This document shows, piece after piece, positions 11,106 through 24,003 of a DNA stretch of 64,000 bases. The DNA comes from Adiantum capillus-veneris. Taxonomy: Eukaryota; Streptophyta; Polypodiopsida; Polypodiales; Pteridaceae. The translations under genes were made by a program, and so were the position numbers. The stretch spans positions 133,170,682 to 133,234,681 of the forward strand of contig CM043967.1 of NCBI GenBank assembly GCA_014529385.2, given 5' to 3'. How positions within the stretch are numbered: position 1 is the stretch's first letter; the number at the start of each line of letters is the position of its first letter. The notes beneath the pieces were generated by a model. The model had not been told where the DNA came from, ran no database searches, and saw nothing but the letters and a program-made list of their open reading frames with translations.

Positions 11106-13690
11106 CCTGGCACTTCTCTATATTAAATGATCAGTTTAACATGAGAAAATCATTAAGGAGAATTAGATATTGATTATTATGACATTCTCTCTCAACATCT
11201 AGAACTCATTTGCGGATGACTAATATTCTCTACCCAATGAACTATTCAACAATCTTTTAAACCCTTTTCAACAAAAGACCTAGCCTATTATATTCTTTCC
11301 GACGTTAAGAACTTGAAAAATAGTACTACTACATACGATCAAAATTTTAATTGAGTCTAATATACATGTGATCATAGAGTTTTTTGTGCCACATTTGCAC
11401 TTGTAAAAGAGGACTACAAAAAACTATATATCTCGACAAGTCCTTGTCCACAGGTATATACGTTTGATCACCCTGACTGTACATATAAACCAAAACCAAA
11501 TTAAATTAATTAATAACTCAAAAAATATATATATGATTTTTTCACACTTACCACCTGTAGAGATCCGAATGCTGAGTCAAACTGCTCGCGAGAGATGTGA
11601 TGGTTCTCCATGAACAACCATCGCTAAGTATCAAATTCTACGAGTCGCTCTCGATACTTGACCATCTCTCTAGTCGGGCGACTCAGAGTGATATTTTTCT
11701 AAGTTAGAAATAACAAAAGAAATTCATATATTAAAATAATTTTTTGAATCCATTTACGCTCCAATTTAAAAAATAATAATTATTTATCCTTCCAAGCTGC
11801 TTTGCCTCTCCAACGATAGTATGTGGGAGTCTGTCTGGTCCAAGGATCGCGTTGTTGTCTATAAGATGAGCTCGTTGCAACTTTTTTTAACTTTTCTTGT
11901 ATTGGCCACTCCCACTCCATATCTACCATGTTGCTGCCACAATAGCTCTTGTCTAGATTTGTGACTTGATTGGTCGCTGGTGTCATACACTTGATTGCTT
12001 GTTTTTCAAAAACAAAATGATATAGCCCTGCATTGAAAAACGTTCATTGGGGGCATTGGAAAATTGAGTATGCAACACTTCCTTGATGTAGCATGCATGA
12101 TCAGACTGTTGGTCTCTAATTTTACAAAACAATTCTTATTTGTTGAGTGTATAAGAATCTGAAGATGACGATTGAGATGTTTGTTGTAATGGTTAAATTG
12201 ATTTATTCGTATCAAAGAGTCAAGTTATGTTAGTATTTGTTTTCAAAACTACTTGGAGTCTTATATATACCTATATACATAGTCTGCAACATCCATGATA
12301 TCTCAAATAAGGAGGACAAATACAAGGATTGTGCTCTTGCTCACATAGTTGCTAACTGCTGGACTTCTCCCACTAAGAAGTATTATGGCTACTTTGTCCA
12401 CAAATGCTATATATGGTAAATGTGACAAAGCCTGGTCATTGAGTTGTAAGTCTAGTTGGTAATTGGGAAAAATGGATGCTTTATGGTCTTGCCACTTTAT
12501 ATTTAAGTTCAAGGTATGTGTTGAAGAGTTATGTGTGGTGTACCTCATGTGGTTGTCATTAAGAAGCTAAAATCTGATGCAAAATATAGTAGATGCTATA
12601 GAGAAACCATGTAACATTTAATGGCCTAAAAACTTGTGTGTAGCGGAAATTAGCATGAACATAGTGGGCATTTCATTAGAATAGATTCCTAATGAGAATT
12701 ACAAGAGTGCTTGGCTGGAGAGAGCAACAAAAAGCATAACACCTAGTTAGATAGCATCAACAATACTTTCAAAAGAGAGAGAAATTAAGCTATTGACAAC
12801 AGGTGAGGACCGGATTTTCATGGAGCCGGTCCCCCCTCCAAAAGGCTTTGTATTATGGTTTCTCCCATCAAGAGAGACATTGTACAATACAATTCTTTGT
12901 GTTCCTTCAAGACTAGCTAGTGGAATGAAGATGAAAGCTTCATGCACTAAGCAAAACACTTAGCAAACACAACATCAATTATCCCCGGTCTCAGACCCAA
13001 GACCTCACACACCTTTGAAGATGGTGAGAGCTAGCAGGGTATGAGAGTAGATTGAGAGGACGAAGGAGTATCTTACGAGAAAGATGTACATCTCCTCACA
13101 CAATCACTCATATTAGCATAGCTTAGCTTAGTAATTAGCTTGGTAGAGGAGATGAGCATGCATTGAAGCTTGGCTCTTGGTTGGATTTGCATCCACATGC
13201 CAAGAGTGTGTCGATGTAGGCTTCTATCTCACAAGCTTGGAATTGGTGATGAGCTCTTCATTAAAGCTTGGGAAGAGATATTCTTCTTTACTTCACACAT
13301 AGACTGCATAGATTCTAACGAAAGGGTTTGGATTGCCACGAAAATACCCAAGGTTACACATTCAATTTTCTTCACTAATCTCTAATTTTAGTGATTAGCA
13401 GGTCAAATCAATGTTGATATGGTACTCTTACAGGTGGAGGGATGTACTTGACCTCCGGGTAAGTATCAGGTATTTTCCACCTCATTGTAAGTATATGATT
13501 TTTGGGTTTATTTTCCTTTCCAATTTAGTTTGGTTAAGTTTTGTAAAAGGGATGTTTGAACTAGAAGGATTTTCATCAAGCTTGCAATTTAGAGATGTGA
13601 GAAGGTCATGTAAGAGCATAGCATTTTGAGAAAATAGTGTCATTTTCTCTCTTCCCTGTTCATCAAGATACCGTGATGGTTTTGACTCTT
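11106..13690. other. Unassigned sequence with one exon-like minus-strand patch
   Basis: Most of this stretch has no recognisable gene. On the minus strand, 11780-11986 encodes a Trp-rich frame (EWEWPIQEKLKK ... YYRWRGKAAWKDK). At about 11710-11562 a frame containing TREMVKYRERL (with one stop) ends at a donor-like GGTAAGTG. Together they look like exons of a decayed gene or transposon ORF, but no family was recognised. The rest is AT-rich, with short tracts and no coding signal. Confidence 0.35.
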
Positions 13691-14429
13691 GTTGAAATAT
13701 TTACATACCTACATGGTACGGTTTTGTCTTGCACATGTTGTCACATGGGATACAACATAGTCTAGGAACTCAACGAGTTCGGTTTAGCCAGTGTGGAGCA
13801 ATGATAATGAGGGTCCCTCTCACTGTTGTCGCGGAGCGTTTGCAGTTATCTCCACACACACATATATCTTGTACTTGATGGATGTCAGTTTTGCTGACAT
13901 CATTTTCTGAGACATATTCATGTGGAGAATATGAGTCTCTAGGACCGACACTGGCACCTATTTCCTAATGATGTGTCACAACAAGACCCTACGTGCTGGT
14001 CACATCCATTTATTAGACTATTTGGAGCACACCATATCAGGAACAATTTCAGTGGCCAAAAATTGTCGGGTACTAAGTATAGACTTGTTACGATGACAAG
14101 TGGTGTGAAACCACCTTAACGGAGGGTTGTTTCTACATATAGCCACGTATGCTACGTTCATGAGAATGTCTCATGGTTGGTACCTAGGTGTGACTGAGCT
14201 TTCGCATTCTGTTATGGTCCAACTCTTGTTGCAAGGCTTTCACGTACGTGCCGTGGAAAGTATCGTCATGGAATTGCAATTCGTATTTGTTTGTGTTAAA
14301 TGCATGCACACTAGGTGTTATGGGCCCTAGTGTTTAACACAGATTTGTTCGGAGTGTCATGCAAATTCATGGACTTTCTTGTTTCTGCAATTATTGCACT
14401 TCAAGTGTACCTCTTTTAGAAGATTTATT

Positions 14430-15290
14430 ATGAGTTTACACCCTACCATACAAGGTAATGGCTCAAGATTGGTGTCTGTGGTTGGATGGACTAAACTCTA
14501 TGTGCTTATTCCACTCCACCCATATTCAACCTCGTTGGTAGTCTCCATTCCATATCGAGTATATGGTTGAATACTCCATGGTTGAGTCACAGTTTATCGT
14601 CAATCGTGGAAGACTATATGTAAGTGGTTGGGGGAAAGCACCTCACTCTTACGCGCATATGTTAGCACAAAGAATTTTGAATGGGCGATTCTCTCCCTAT
14701 TCTATAATTTTCTTAGGTTAGGTTTTCAACTTTGAACACCTGTTGTGGTGGGGTTGAATACCGTTTCAATAGTTTCATAAGTCAAGGACTTAGTAGGTGT
14801 GTTGACAAAGTACGTTGGCACATGCAACCTTCATTAGGGGTGAACATGTAGTTCTATGTGTTCCAAAATGTTCAGAAGTTTCACATGAGGACACTCCCTA
14901 TTCTATCTCTTAGTAGCTATGAGCTTTTCAAGATACTCACGCGAGTTGGAAATCTGGCTCACAACTGCATAGAAAGTTGCACCAAGGTTTTCTTGAATTT
15001 TTTTGGTATCTTCAGAAAGCATGAAAATTGGTTATGTCTTTAGACACCTCTTAGTGGTGGTTATTCCTTTAAAGTACTCAAGTGAGTTACCATTTAGATA
15101 CAAGTGGTTGCAAAAGGATAACAATGTTAAAAATCAAGATGTTTCTCTTGGTTTCATTGAACCTCCTCACTACACCAAGTATCGGTCATATGGACAATTG
15201 GCCCGCGTATGGGATGCCAATAAGAAAAACATCAATGTTCTTACGAAGATACTACCACTTGTGTTTTTGAGGACGAAAAGGCTTCTCCAA
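14430..15290 (+). pseudogene. Ty3/gypsy integrase remnant, heavily decayed
   Basis: Around 14470-14540 the frame reads RLVSVVGWTKLYVLIPLHPYST, close to the gypsy integrase block normally written VVVDRFTKYAHFIPL-HPYTA. Around 14920-15000 it reads ELFKILTRVGNLAHNC, matching the integrase C-terminal PFKILARVGNVAYKLELP block. These sit in the right order and distance for one element on the plus strand, with many stops and shifts between. The Ty3/gypsy assignment rests on these two blocks; RT and protease were not found. Confidence 0.6.
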
Positions 15291-15460
15291 GGGGGGAGTA
15301 ATGTTGGTCCAAAGGCTAGGCCAAGGGCCAGGATAGACAGGCGGTCAAGGGGCGCTATATTTGGAGACTAGGAGTCTTTATATGGCACGGTTGGGTGGAG
15401 AGTTGCATGGTCCAGTCACGAGTCTTCACAATACTCATAAAAGATAAATAAAGAGGGAGG
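15289..15460 (+). repeat. Probable PPT and start of gypsy 3' LTR
   Basis: A purine tract AAGGGGGGAGTAA (15289-15301) lies just after the integrase remnant and is followed by TGTTGG at 15302, a typical PPT/LTR junction. The LTR end is not defined, because the sequence runs into a microsatellite at about 15463. No second copy was seen in the window. Confidence 0.45.
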
Positions 15461-15462
15461 AT

Positions 15463-15480
15463 ATATATATATATATATAT

Positions 15481-15527
<47 letters not shown>

Positions 15528-15530
15528 TAT

Positions 15531-15561
<31 letters not shown>

Positions 15562-15590
15562 TAAGAAGAAGAAGAAGAAGAAGAGAGTTT
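15463..15590. repeat. Compound microsatellite (AT)n(GATA)n(GA)n(AAG)n
   Basis: Consecutive simple-sequence runs: TA repeats, about twelve GATA units, GA repeats, then AAG repeats. Confidence 0.95.
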
Positions 15591-16320
15591 TAACGTCGTA
15601 GGAAACTATCCTAAGAGACCTTAAAGATCTATTTGACTAGGAGAGTTGAACTCGAAACCTATTACTCAAGACACTATAGCAAAAAATTGAGAACAGCCAG
15701 CATTGCCACATATTAACAAATGAAAATGGTGAGAGAGAACATTGCATTTACAGCAATAGACGCAACAATAGTTTGTCATAAAAAAATACGGTAATAGACA
15801 TTGCATATATATATCAGAGACTATTTTGGCACCTTTTGTGGCATCTATTATCATGGATATTACCGTTATATGTCTTCTCAACAATAGAGGTGCTCATCTG
15901 GGCCACCCAATTTTGGGTGACGCAAATGAGCGCCTTTATTTTTTACCTACATAAAACATATGAAACATCAATTTCATTTGGAAAAGTGTACAATAAAAAA
16001 GAATAAACAATAGATTTTGAAATTTCAAGTTATGCCTTACCTTGATAGCTCAAAGTACAAAAGAGCAAAAAATTTTAAAAAGTATAAATAAGATGTGATG
16101 TGACACGGAGAACAAAATACAACGATAAATGAAAAATACATAGTACACATAATAAATAGATGAAGTAAAGAATTTCTATGGATGTAAGATAACGATTATA
16201 GAGGTTGAGCATAGCTCATTTCATAACCTTCCGACCATCCCCGAGCTATCTCAGACTCAATCTCAATCTTGTGCACAATCTCAATCTCAATCACATTCTC
16301 AATCTTTCAATGGCAACACC
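15591..16320. other. Non-coding spacer, nothing recognised
   Basis: AT-rich sequence between the gypsy remnant and the next CACTA terminus. The longest frames show no family resemblance. It includes TTTTAACGTCGTAGGA at 15589, a phrase that recurs in part near 54241. Confidence 0.45.
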
Positions 16321-17128
16321 CACTACAACAAAAAAAGGTGTCATCGACGCAGATATTGACGCACTGCGTCGCTATGTGCGTCGATATCCGCGTCCCTATG
16401 AACCTATCGCTATTTGCGACGCAGATATAGACGTAGATAGCGACGACCATAACAAAAAAAAAAATCTTGGGCAGAGGGCAAGTAGCCTGGCCTATGCCCA
16501 GTTAAAAGATGGACACAGCCACAGCCAGACTTCATGCCCTCTGCCCAAGAAAGCGAGCAGCACCAAAATCAACCATGCTCCCGTGTGCAAAAATTTTGGC
16601 AAAGTTCCCTTTGTTTTTACATAAACTTTTCAAAAAAACATATCATGTATACGCCTCCTACATGCTATCCATGTAGGATCTCACATGAGATTTAAGGCCA
16701 ATGAAAGACAAGTACCGTACCAACTGAAAATCATAACCATAACGAACCATAACCATAACTTAAAAGCATAAACATAATGCAGATAACCATAACCATAAAC
16801 AAAATTAACAATAACCAGAAAGTTAAACATAACCAATAACAAAACCTAAACCATAACTATGTCTATACAAGAATAGAAGAAATAACCATGTCTATACAAT
16901 GATAATGACAATAATCATAACCACAAGGGAAACAATAACTGTCTGTACAAAAAAGAGACACAGAAGCGTGTATGTGCCTCACAAAGCATATATATGAAAT
17001 CCGGTCCACTAATGACTAGGCGTCGCAACCTGCACATAGGACAACTCACAAAATTAGTATTGATATTACTTCACATATACTTACTTAATTTAATCAACTC
17101 ACACATATTAACATCTCACCTCAAGCGA

Positions 17129-18068
17129 TCAGCGAGACTGTAAGGTCTCCCAGTCTACAGGCTCTCCTGAAGCTTCAAGATCATTCAGTACTTCATAGAT
17201 ACCTCTGCGATATCCATCTAACTCCTCCTGGTGTGTCGGATCTCGATGCATCGCAAGATTCTGCATTTATACAAAAATCAAAGTAATAAGAATACATGAT
17301 TCATCGCGTTTAAAAAAATGCCATAGTTAGGATTGGATTAGAAACTCACAAACTCATAGCAAAAGGTGTCGAAGCCTCTGCTGCCAACATGAGATGTCCC
17401 CCTGGTCATCTGTCGTACCTGCACGGCCTCACGCTGCTGTCTGAACCGCGTGTCCGCTGTCCGCTCATCCTCCCTCATCTGTAGCCACGTCTCGTGTGGG
17501 ATGCCCGAACGCTTCGGCGAGCCCTTCCTGAAAACCTTTCAAGCTGCATCTCGTCGATGTTTCACGGTGTCCTGTGCAACACCCTTGATCCACCTCCTCG
17601 GAACAACGGAAGAACTCGGAGCAGGCTGGTACTCTCTCAAGATGGTCTCCACTATGTAATTGACTTTGTCCCCATCTTGATCACCCAAGACGTCAGAAGG
17701 CTGGTCGAAAACTGCAGCTCTGCGAGCTGGCGAATCCGCTATCACATCTCAGTCTCGACTCTATCCATGTCAACAGAACCATGTGCGTGTACAGTATAGA
17801 GCTTGGAGGCACTAGGATCGTGTTCCCCCCAAGGTGTCTGAGGTGTGCCAAGAGGTGTGTCGAGAGGTGTGCCTGGGTAGGATGGGGGTCGTGAACGAGG
17901 AGGGGTCGAAGCATCTGTGGACCCTTCTCCACAGCAACCACCACCTCCACCTGACGATCGCCGAGATCGGCGAGTGCGCCTCTGCTGTGGAGATGAGGAC
18001 ATACCCGCCTCTACCCCACCCTTAGGTGTTGAAGCGGCCGTGATGGAAGAAGCAGGCGTCGTACCCAT
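17129..18068 (-). pseudogene. CACTA-associated ORF (TNP1/Ptta-like), minus strand, frameshifted
   Basis: Starting at 18068, the frame encodes a Thr/Pro-rich N-terminus (SYPGTPLDTPLGTPQTPWG) and a basic stretch (RRTRRSRRSS). It ends at TGA about 17742, but a shifted frame continues with DGDKVNYIVETILREYQPAP, RWIKGVAQDTVKHRR and TSHVGSRGFDTFCYEF. A GTGAGT...TGCAG intron (17349-17261, 89 bp) joins this to NLAMHRDPTHQEELDGYRRG, and the frame stops at 17131-17129. The C-terminal order, an H-x-GS-x-GF block, an intron and a RDPT block, mirrors the plus-strand ORF next door. Assignment to the plant Ptta/En/Spm group is by general resemblance only. Confidence 0.5.
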
Positions 18069-18080
18069 AGGCGTCCCCCC

Positions 18081-19060
18081 CCCCCCAGGAGTGTTCCTAG
18101 CAGCTACACACCTCTACCTACTCCGCTAGGAGCCACCCCACTCGACACTCCTCGCTTCGGGGCCCAGACGCCAGTGGAGACACCTGACGTCCGTACCCCC
18201 ATCGACACGCCGCTAGAGACCCCTGCCGGGACACCCAAGTTCACGCGTCACCGGCCAGAGGGCTTGCCTTACTCCGTCGACTTCAGCGGCGGCATCATCA
18301 TGGATGATGACGGCAAGAAGGTGATCTCGCGCATGCGTGGTCTTTGCTCTCAGCTGTTTAGACACTACATACTAAACAAATGGAGTGAAGTACCAAGTGA
18401 TTTAAAAGCCAGAGTCATCAGCATACTTCATGATGAGTTTCCTGTTCCAACACGGGATCAACGCTTCAATGAAGACCTGATGAAGATTCGAATGTGCGAA
18501 TACTGCAAACACAAGCGTTCCGAAGTGCAAAAAGCAATCAAGCATGGGTGGAACAGGCCAGATTGGCTGGCCAAAGAAGATTGGAAGAATGCGAAGAAAA
18601 CAGCGCACGAGAATCCCGACAAGTGGAAGCAACAAAAGGATGCATCCAGAGCGCGAGTAGAGGCAGGGAGCTTGCACCACTTGGGGAGCGGTGGATGGGC
18701 ATCATTTGAGGCCGATTTTGTAAGTGTTTTCACATTGCTCTTTATGTTCGATAGTTTAGGGTTTATGAGTTTTTTAATTCTAACATAATGAAATCTTTGT
18801 ATGTTTTGACAGTGGTCGATGACAGGACGTGATCCCACACCGTATGAGCGCGAGTACGCAGGCAGGAAGGGCTTAAACGCCCTGATGGACATTCTCAGTT
18901 CTCGCGGCGGCATGGTTAGTATTAGGGTTTACTCTTTTCTATTTTTTGTATTGTTTTATAAATGTCGTTATTTGTTTATACTTACTGAAAGCTGTCTTAT
19001 TGTCTTTTTTTGCAGAATCCGACAGATAGGCCGCTTGGACGCGATGAGACGTCTGACTAG
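18081..19060 (+). CDS. CACTA-associated ORF, Ptta/En/Spm-like, three exons
   Basis: The open frame enters from a Thr/Pro-rich leader (TPLGATPLDTPRFGAQTP), with a possible start Met at 18174. It continues with DFSGGIIMDDDGKKVISRMRG, then a basic, Trp-rich helical region: YILNKWSEVPSDLKARVIS, HGWNRPDWLAKEDWKNAKKT and SLHHLGSGGWASFEADF. Splicing out 18720-18812 (GTAAGT...ACAG) and 18915-19015 (GTTAGT...GCAG) keeps the frame through WSMTGRDPTPYEREYAG and ends PTDRPLGRDETSD at 19058-19060. Such proteins are known in plant CACTA elements and are thought to bind subterminal repeats. From Met18174 it would be about 230 residues. Whether it is expressed is unknown; the true start is uncertain because of a C-run just upstream. 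Confidence 0.6.
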
Positions 19061-19436
19061 ACGACGTCAGTTTAGTCGTAGCTAGATAGCATTAGTTTAG
19101 GGTTTCTCATAGCTTATGTATCATGAGACGGATTTTATACGTCTTTTTGAACCATGTATATTATTACATTTGTCACCGCAGTTCATTTTGCCAATCAATT
19201 CTTTATGCCTATGATGTTGTACAATTGTCATTATTACATTTGCCAATCAATTCATTTTGCCTATAATGTGTACAATTGTCAATTTTACGCTTGTCAATTT
19301 TGCAAACAATGCGTCTTGTGGGTGACTATTTTGGGTCTATTATCTACCCTTGCACTTTTTTTAAAAAGTGAATCAAGTACAATATGGTTGATGGGTGGCA
19401 GGGCATTCAATGCCCTGTCACCAAAAAAAAATTCTC
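19061..19436. other. 3' flank of the CACTA ORF
   Basis: AT-rich sequence with imperfect repeats of TACAATTGTCA and GCCAATCAATTC (19190-19300). No coding signal. Confidence 0.45.
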
Positions 19437-19699
19437 TAGGGCGTCGCTATAACCGTCGCTATTTATGGCTCTGGAGCGTCGCTATAGACTTCTGTGTAAA
19501 CGTCGCTATAACCGTCGCTATGACCGTCGCTATGAGCGTCTCTATATAGCGACACTTATAGCGACGGCTATAGCAACGCATATAGCGACGCTCTCGTAGC
19601 GACGCTATTAGCGACGGTTTTAGCAACGTCGGGGGTTATAAAAACCCAGTGTATTTTCGTCGCTAATAGCGTCACAAGAGCACACAACCTCTTGTAGTG
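19437..19699. repeat. CACTA right subterminal array and terminus
   Basis: About a dozen CGTCGCTA/TAGCGACG motifs occur in both orientations and end in CCTCTTGTAGTG at 19699. The flank is ATA followed by TAAAGAATAACC, which is satellite sequence. The inner part from 19554 is duplicated at 35002-35135. Confidence 0.82.
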
Positions 19700-22600
19700 A
19701 TATAAAGAATAACCTGACCTACAATGATTATGATACCACATGTATAGATAGACAATGTCCATGCTTGTATATATAAAGCTAATTTGTATATACATAGACT
19801 GTACCTATATATAATTAATCGATCGAGTTGCCCTTCATATTTCAATACGTGCGATCTATAAATAAATAATGCATGTAGGATAATAATGATGCATGCCTAG
19901 GCCTCTTGACTAGTTGGGCACTTAGAGATGATATATTAACATCAAGAGAGGTGATGAGCTACAATAATATTTACAAGCTACGATACAAATAATGCACTCT
20001 AATAGTGACGATACATATATTCTAGCTAGATAATGAGTTAGCACGTAGCTTGTAAGCTAGGAGATATAAACACTAACCTACAATGATTATGATACCACAT
20101 GTATAGATCGACAATATTAGCATGTACGTAGAATGTCAACTTATAGATAATTAATTGATGGACTTGCCCTTCATATTTCAATACAGGCGATCTATGAACA
20201 AATAATACGAGATAATAATGATACATGCATGCCTAGGCCTCTACTCTAGTTGGACACTAGCCCATATATGATATACTAACATCGAGAGAGAGGATGAGCT
20301 ACAATAATAATTGAGCTATGATATAAATAATTCACACTAATAAATATGAAAATAAAGTCTAGTTGAATAATGATTGAGCATATAAGCAATAATAGGCCAC
20401 AAGAGTTGTGAATATAACCCTTTTTTGGGTGGATAGTGTACATGTTTATGGTATCCACTACATTGGTTGTAAATTAGAAATACAGGAAGATATTGCATGA
20501 TAGTAAGGTTTGACAATAACTATGATACCACATGAAATTATTATGACGATATAATAATGATGGCATTGCATGTACTATTGTCTAGTTGGGAAGTGTGAGA
20601 TAGGATATAAACAATAACATGGCCTACAATGATTATGATACCACGTGGATAGATAGACATTGTCCATGCTAGTATATAAATCTTTATATATACATAGACT
20701 GTCTTACCTATATATAATTAATCCATGGACTTGCCCTTCATAATTCAATACGTGCGATCTATGAATAAATAGGGTATGTAGGATAAAAATGATGCATGCC
20801 TAGGCCTCTTGACTAGTTGGACACTTAGATATGATATATTACCATCAAGAGAGGTGATGAGCTACAATAATATTTTCGAGCTACAATATAAATAATCCAC
20901 TGTAATGGTGTCGATACATATATTCTAGCTAGATAATGAGTTAATTAGCATGTAACTTGTAAGCTAGGAGATATAAACACTAACCTAGAATGATTATGAT
21001 ACCACATGTATAGATAGACAATATTAACATGTACGTAGAATGTCAACATATAAATATAAATTAATTGATGGACTTGCCCTTCATATTTCAATACATGCGA
21101 TCTATGATCACATAATGGGAGATAATAATGATACATGCATGCCTAGGCCTCTAGTTTGGTTGCACACTAGCTCATATATGGTATATTAAGATCGAGAGAG
21201 ATGATGAGCTACGATAATAATTACGAGCTACAATATAAATAATTCACACTCATCATTACCATACATATAGTCTAGTAATCGGATAAGGATCTAGCATATA
21301 AACAACAAGCTAGAGTTGTGTGTATACTCATTCTTTGGATGGATAGTGTACATGGTTTTGCTATCCACTAGATAGGATGTAAATTAGTAACTATGATACC
21401 ACATGAAATTATTATGTCGATATAATAATGATGGCACTGCATATACTATTGTCTAGTTGGGAAGTATTGAGATAGGATATAAACAATAACCTGGCCTACA
21501 ATGATTATGATACCACATGTATAGATATATCGTAGGTCGTAGTTAGAGTTGTTGTGATACTCATTCTTTGGGTGGCTAGTGTTCATTTTTCGTATATCCA
21601 CTAGATAGGATGTCAATTAGAGATATACAAAGATAGTGCATGGTAATAAGGTGTGATAGTAATTATGATACCACATGTAATTATTACGATGATCCCAACG
21701 ATATGTGATGCGATAATAAAAATGGTATTGACATGCATATATTGTCTAGCTGGAAAGTAGTGAAAATGGATATAAACCCTAAATCTACAATAATTATGAT
21801 TCACATGTATAGATAGTTAATATTAACATGAACGTAAAATGTCAACATATAGATAACTAATTGACAGACATGTATTGAATATTTCAATACATGCAATCTA
21901 TAAATAAATAACAATACATGCATGCCTAGGTCTCTAGTCTAAAAAAACTCATATATGATGTATTAACATCGAAAGAGACAATGAGCTAGAATAATAAGTA
22001 CAAGCTACGATATAAATAATTCACGCTAATGAATATGATACATATAGTCTATAAGTTGAATAATGATTGAGCATATAAGCAATAATAGGCTACAAGAGTT
22101 GTGAATATAACCCTTTTTTGGGTGGATAGTGTACATGTTTATGCTATCCACTACATTGGTTATAAATTAGAGACATAGGAAGATATTGCATGATAGTAAT
22201 GTTTGACAATAACTATGATACCACATGAAATTATTATGATGATATAATAATGATGGCACTGCATGTAGTATTGTCTAGTTGGGAAGTAGTGAGATAGGAT
22301 ATAAACAATAATATTTACGTGCTACGATATAAATGATGCACTCTAATAGTTACGATACATATACTCTAAATTGATGATGACTTAGCATGTCACCTGTAAG
22401 CTAGAAGATATAAACGCTAACCTACAATGATTATGATACCACATGTATAGATAGACAATATTAACATGTACGTAGAATGTCAACTTATATATAAATAATT
22501 ATGGACTTACCCTTCATATTTCAATACATGGGATCTATGAATAAATAAATTGAGATAATAATGATACATGCATGCCTAGCCCTCTATTCTAGTTGGAGGA

Positions 22601-23537
22601 CACTCATATATGATATATTAACATCGAGAGAGATGATGAGCTACAATAATAGGTACAAAATACGATGTAAATAATTCACACTAATAAATATCATACATAT
22701 AGCCTAGTTGAACAATGATTGAGCATATAAGAAATAATAGGCTAGAAGGGTTGTGAATATAACTCTTTTTTGGGTGGATAGTGTACATGTTTCTGATATC
22801 CACTACATTGGTTGTAAACTAGAGATATAGGAAGATAGTGCATGATAGTAAGGTTTGACAATAACTATGACACCACAAAAAATTATTATGACGATATGAT
22901 AATGATGGCATTGCATGTACTATTGTCTAGTTGGGAAGTGTGAGATAGGATATAAACAATAACGTGGCCTACAATGATTATGATACCACATGTATAGATA
23001 GACATTGTCCATGCTAGTATATATAAAGCTTTATATATATACCTAGGCTGTCTTACCTATATATAATTAATCAAGAGTTTGAAAGTACTATGATACCACA
23101 TGAAATTATTATGACGATATAATAATGATGGCACTTCAGTATGGGGATAATAATTAAATATGAATAAGTAATATAAATACACATGCGATCCATGAATAAA
23201 TAATGAGGGATAATAATGATATGCTTAGGCCTCTAGTCTAGTTGGACATTGAGCATATGATATACTAACATCGAGAGAGATGATGAGCTACAATAATAAT
23301 TATGACCTATGATATAAATAATGCACACGAATAATTACTATTCATATAATTTAGTAATTGGATAACGATGTAGCATATAAACAACAAGTTAGAATCGATG
23401 TGATACCCATTCTTTGAGTGGATAGTGTTTGTGATATCCACTAGATAGGTGTAAAATAGACATATAAGAGGATATATAGAGCATGATAATAAGGTGTGAT
23501 AATAATTATGATATCGCATGTAATAATTACGATGATC
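19700..23537. repeat. AT-rich complex satellite, block 1
   Basis: Subunits share a core reading CCTAGGCCTCT, AGCTACAATAATA, GATATAAA, GATTATGATACCACATGT and CTTCATATTTCAATAC. The CCTAGG marker recurs at 19896, 20232, 20799 and 21142 (intervals 336, 567, 343). Long subunits carry an extra block with CCCTTTTTTGGGTGGATAGTG and a second TGATACCACATG. The frames of 60 to 105 codons on the minus strand repeat with the satellite and are not genes. Confidence 0.9.
21521..21546. repeat. Scar of a ~300-bp deletion within satellite
   Basis: Here satellite ATAGATA is joined directly to TATCGTAGGTCGTAGTTA. In unit 2 the matching junction is separated by about 300 bp that include a 50-bp palindrome arm pair (37153-37281). 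The retained bases equal the outer end of the right palindrome arm, so unit 1 lost the interval. Confidence 0.65.
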
Positions 23538-23848
23538 CATCATATCTCGCCGAGCATTGTTTGGCCCTAGATGGTAGTGTAAGATTATCGAAATACCCCT
23601 ACAATATAGCAACCTTCTCAAGATACGGCCCCTAAAATTTCAAAGACTCTTAAGACAATTCTACTTTTGTTTGTAACTCTCAGAATACCCCTTATTAATA
23701 TTATTTACTTCTATTCTAAATGGGCTTGATTGAACCGGCTTTTACATTTCTAAATGGTTACATTTCATGAGCTATAATGTTTATTAGTACTGATGCTAGT
23801 CTAAATGTTATATTGTCTATTGAGCCAATCTAGTAAATCTTTATAACA
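23538..23848. other. ~310-bp non-satellite insert
   Basis: Satellite stops after TACGATGATCC and resumes at CCTCTAGTCTAGTTGG. The insert has no terminal inverted repeats or coding signal that I could see. The same insert is present in unit 2 at 39274-39584. Confidence 0.5.
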
Positions 23849-24003
23849 TGTGCCTATGCCTCTAGTCTAGTTGGACACTGAGATATGATACATTAACATC
23901 GAGAGAGTTAATAAGCTACGATAATAACTACGAGCTACAATAGAGATAATGCACACTAATAATTGCGATACATATAGTCTAGTTGGATAATGATTGAGCA
24001 TAT

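Larger units (their letters stand above)
16321..19699. mobile_element. CACTA-type region bounded by two CACTA termini
   Basis: The left terminus at 16321 is CACTACAACA, followed by CGTCGATAT and TAGCGACG motifs (16344-16450). The right terminus at 19688-19699 is CCTCTTGTAGTG, preceded by dense TAGCGACG/CGTCGCTA motifs (19437-19680). Both are CACTA hallmarks. However, the two ends share only CACTACAA, and the flanks differ (ACC on the left, ATA on the right), so they may belong to two different or rearranged elements. Between them are two divergently transcribed ORFs of CACTA ORF1 type. No TNP2 frame was found here. Confidence 0.6.

Noticed and set aside
16205-16624. 139-codon frame across the CACTA terminus
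   Set aside because: It spans the terminus and subterminal repeats and has no family resemblance.
16321-19699. A single intact CACTA element with matching ends
   Set aside because: The two termini share only CACTACAA and the flanks (ACC and ATA) are not a target duplication, so I kept only a bounded CACTA-type region.
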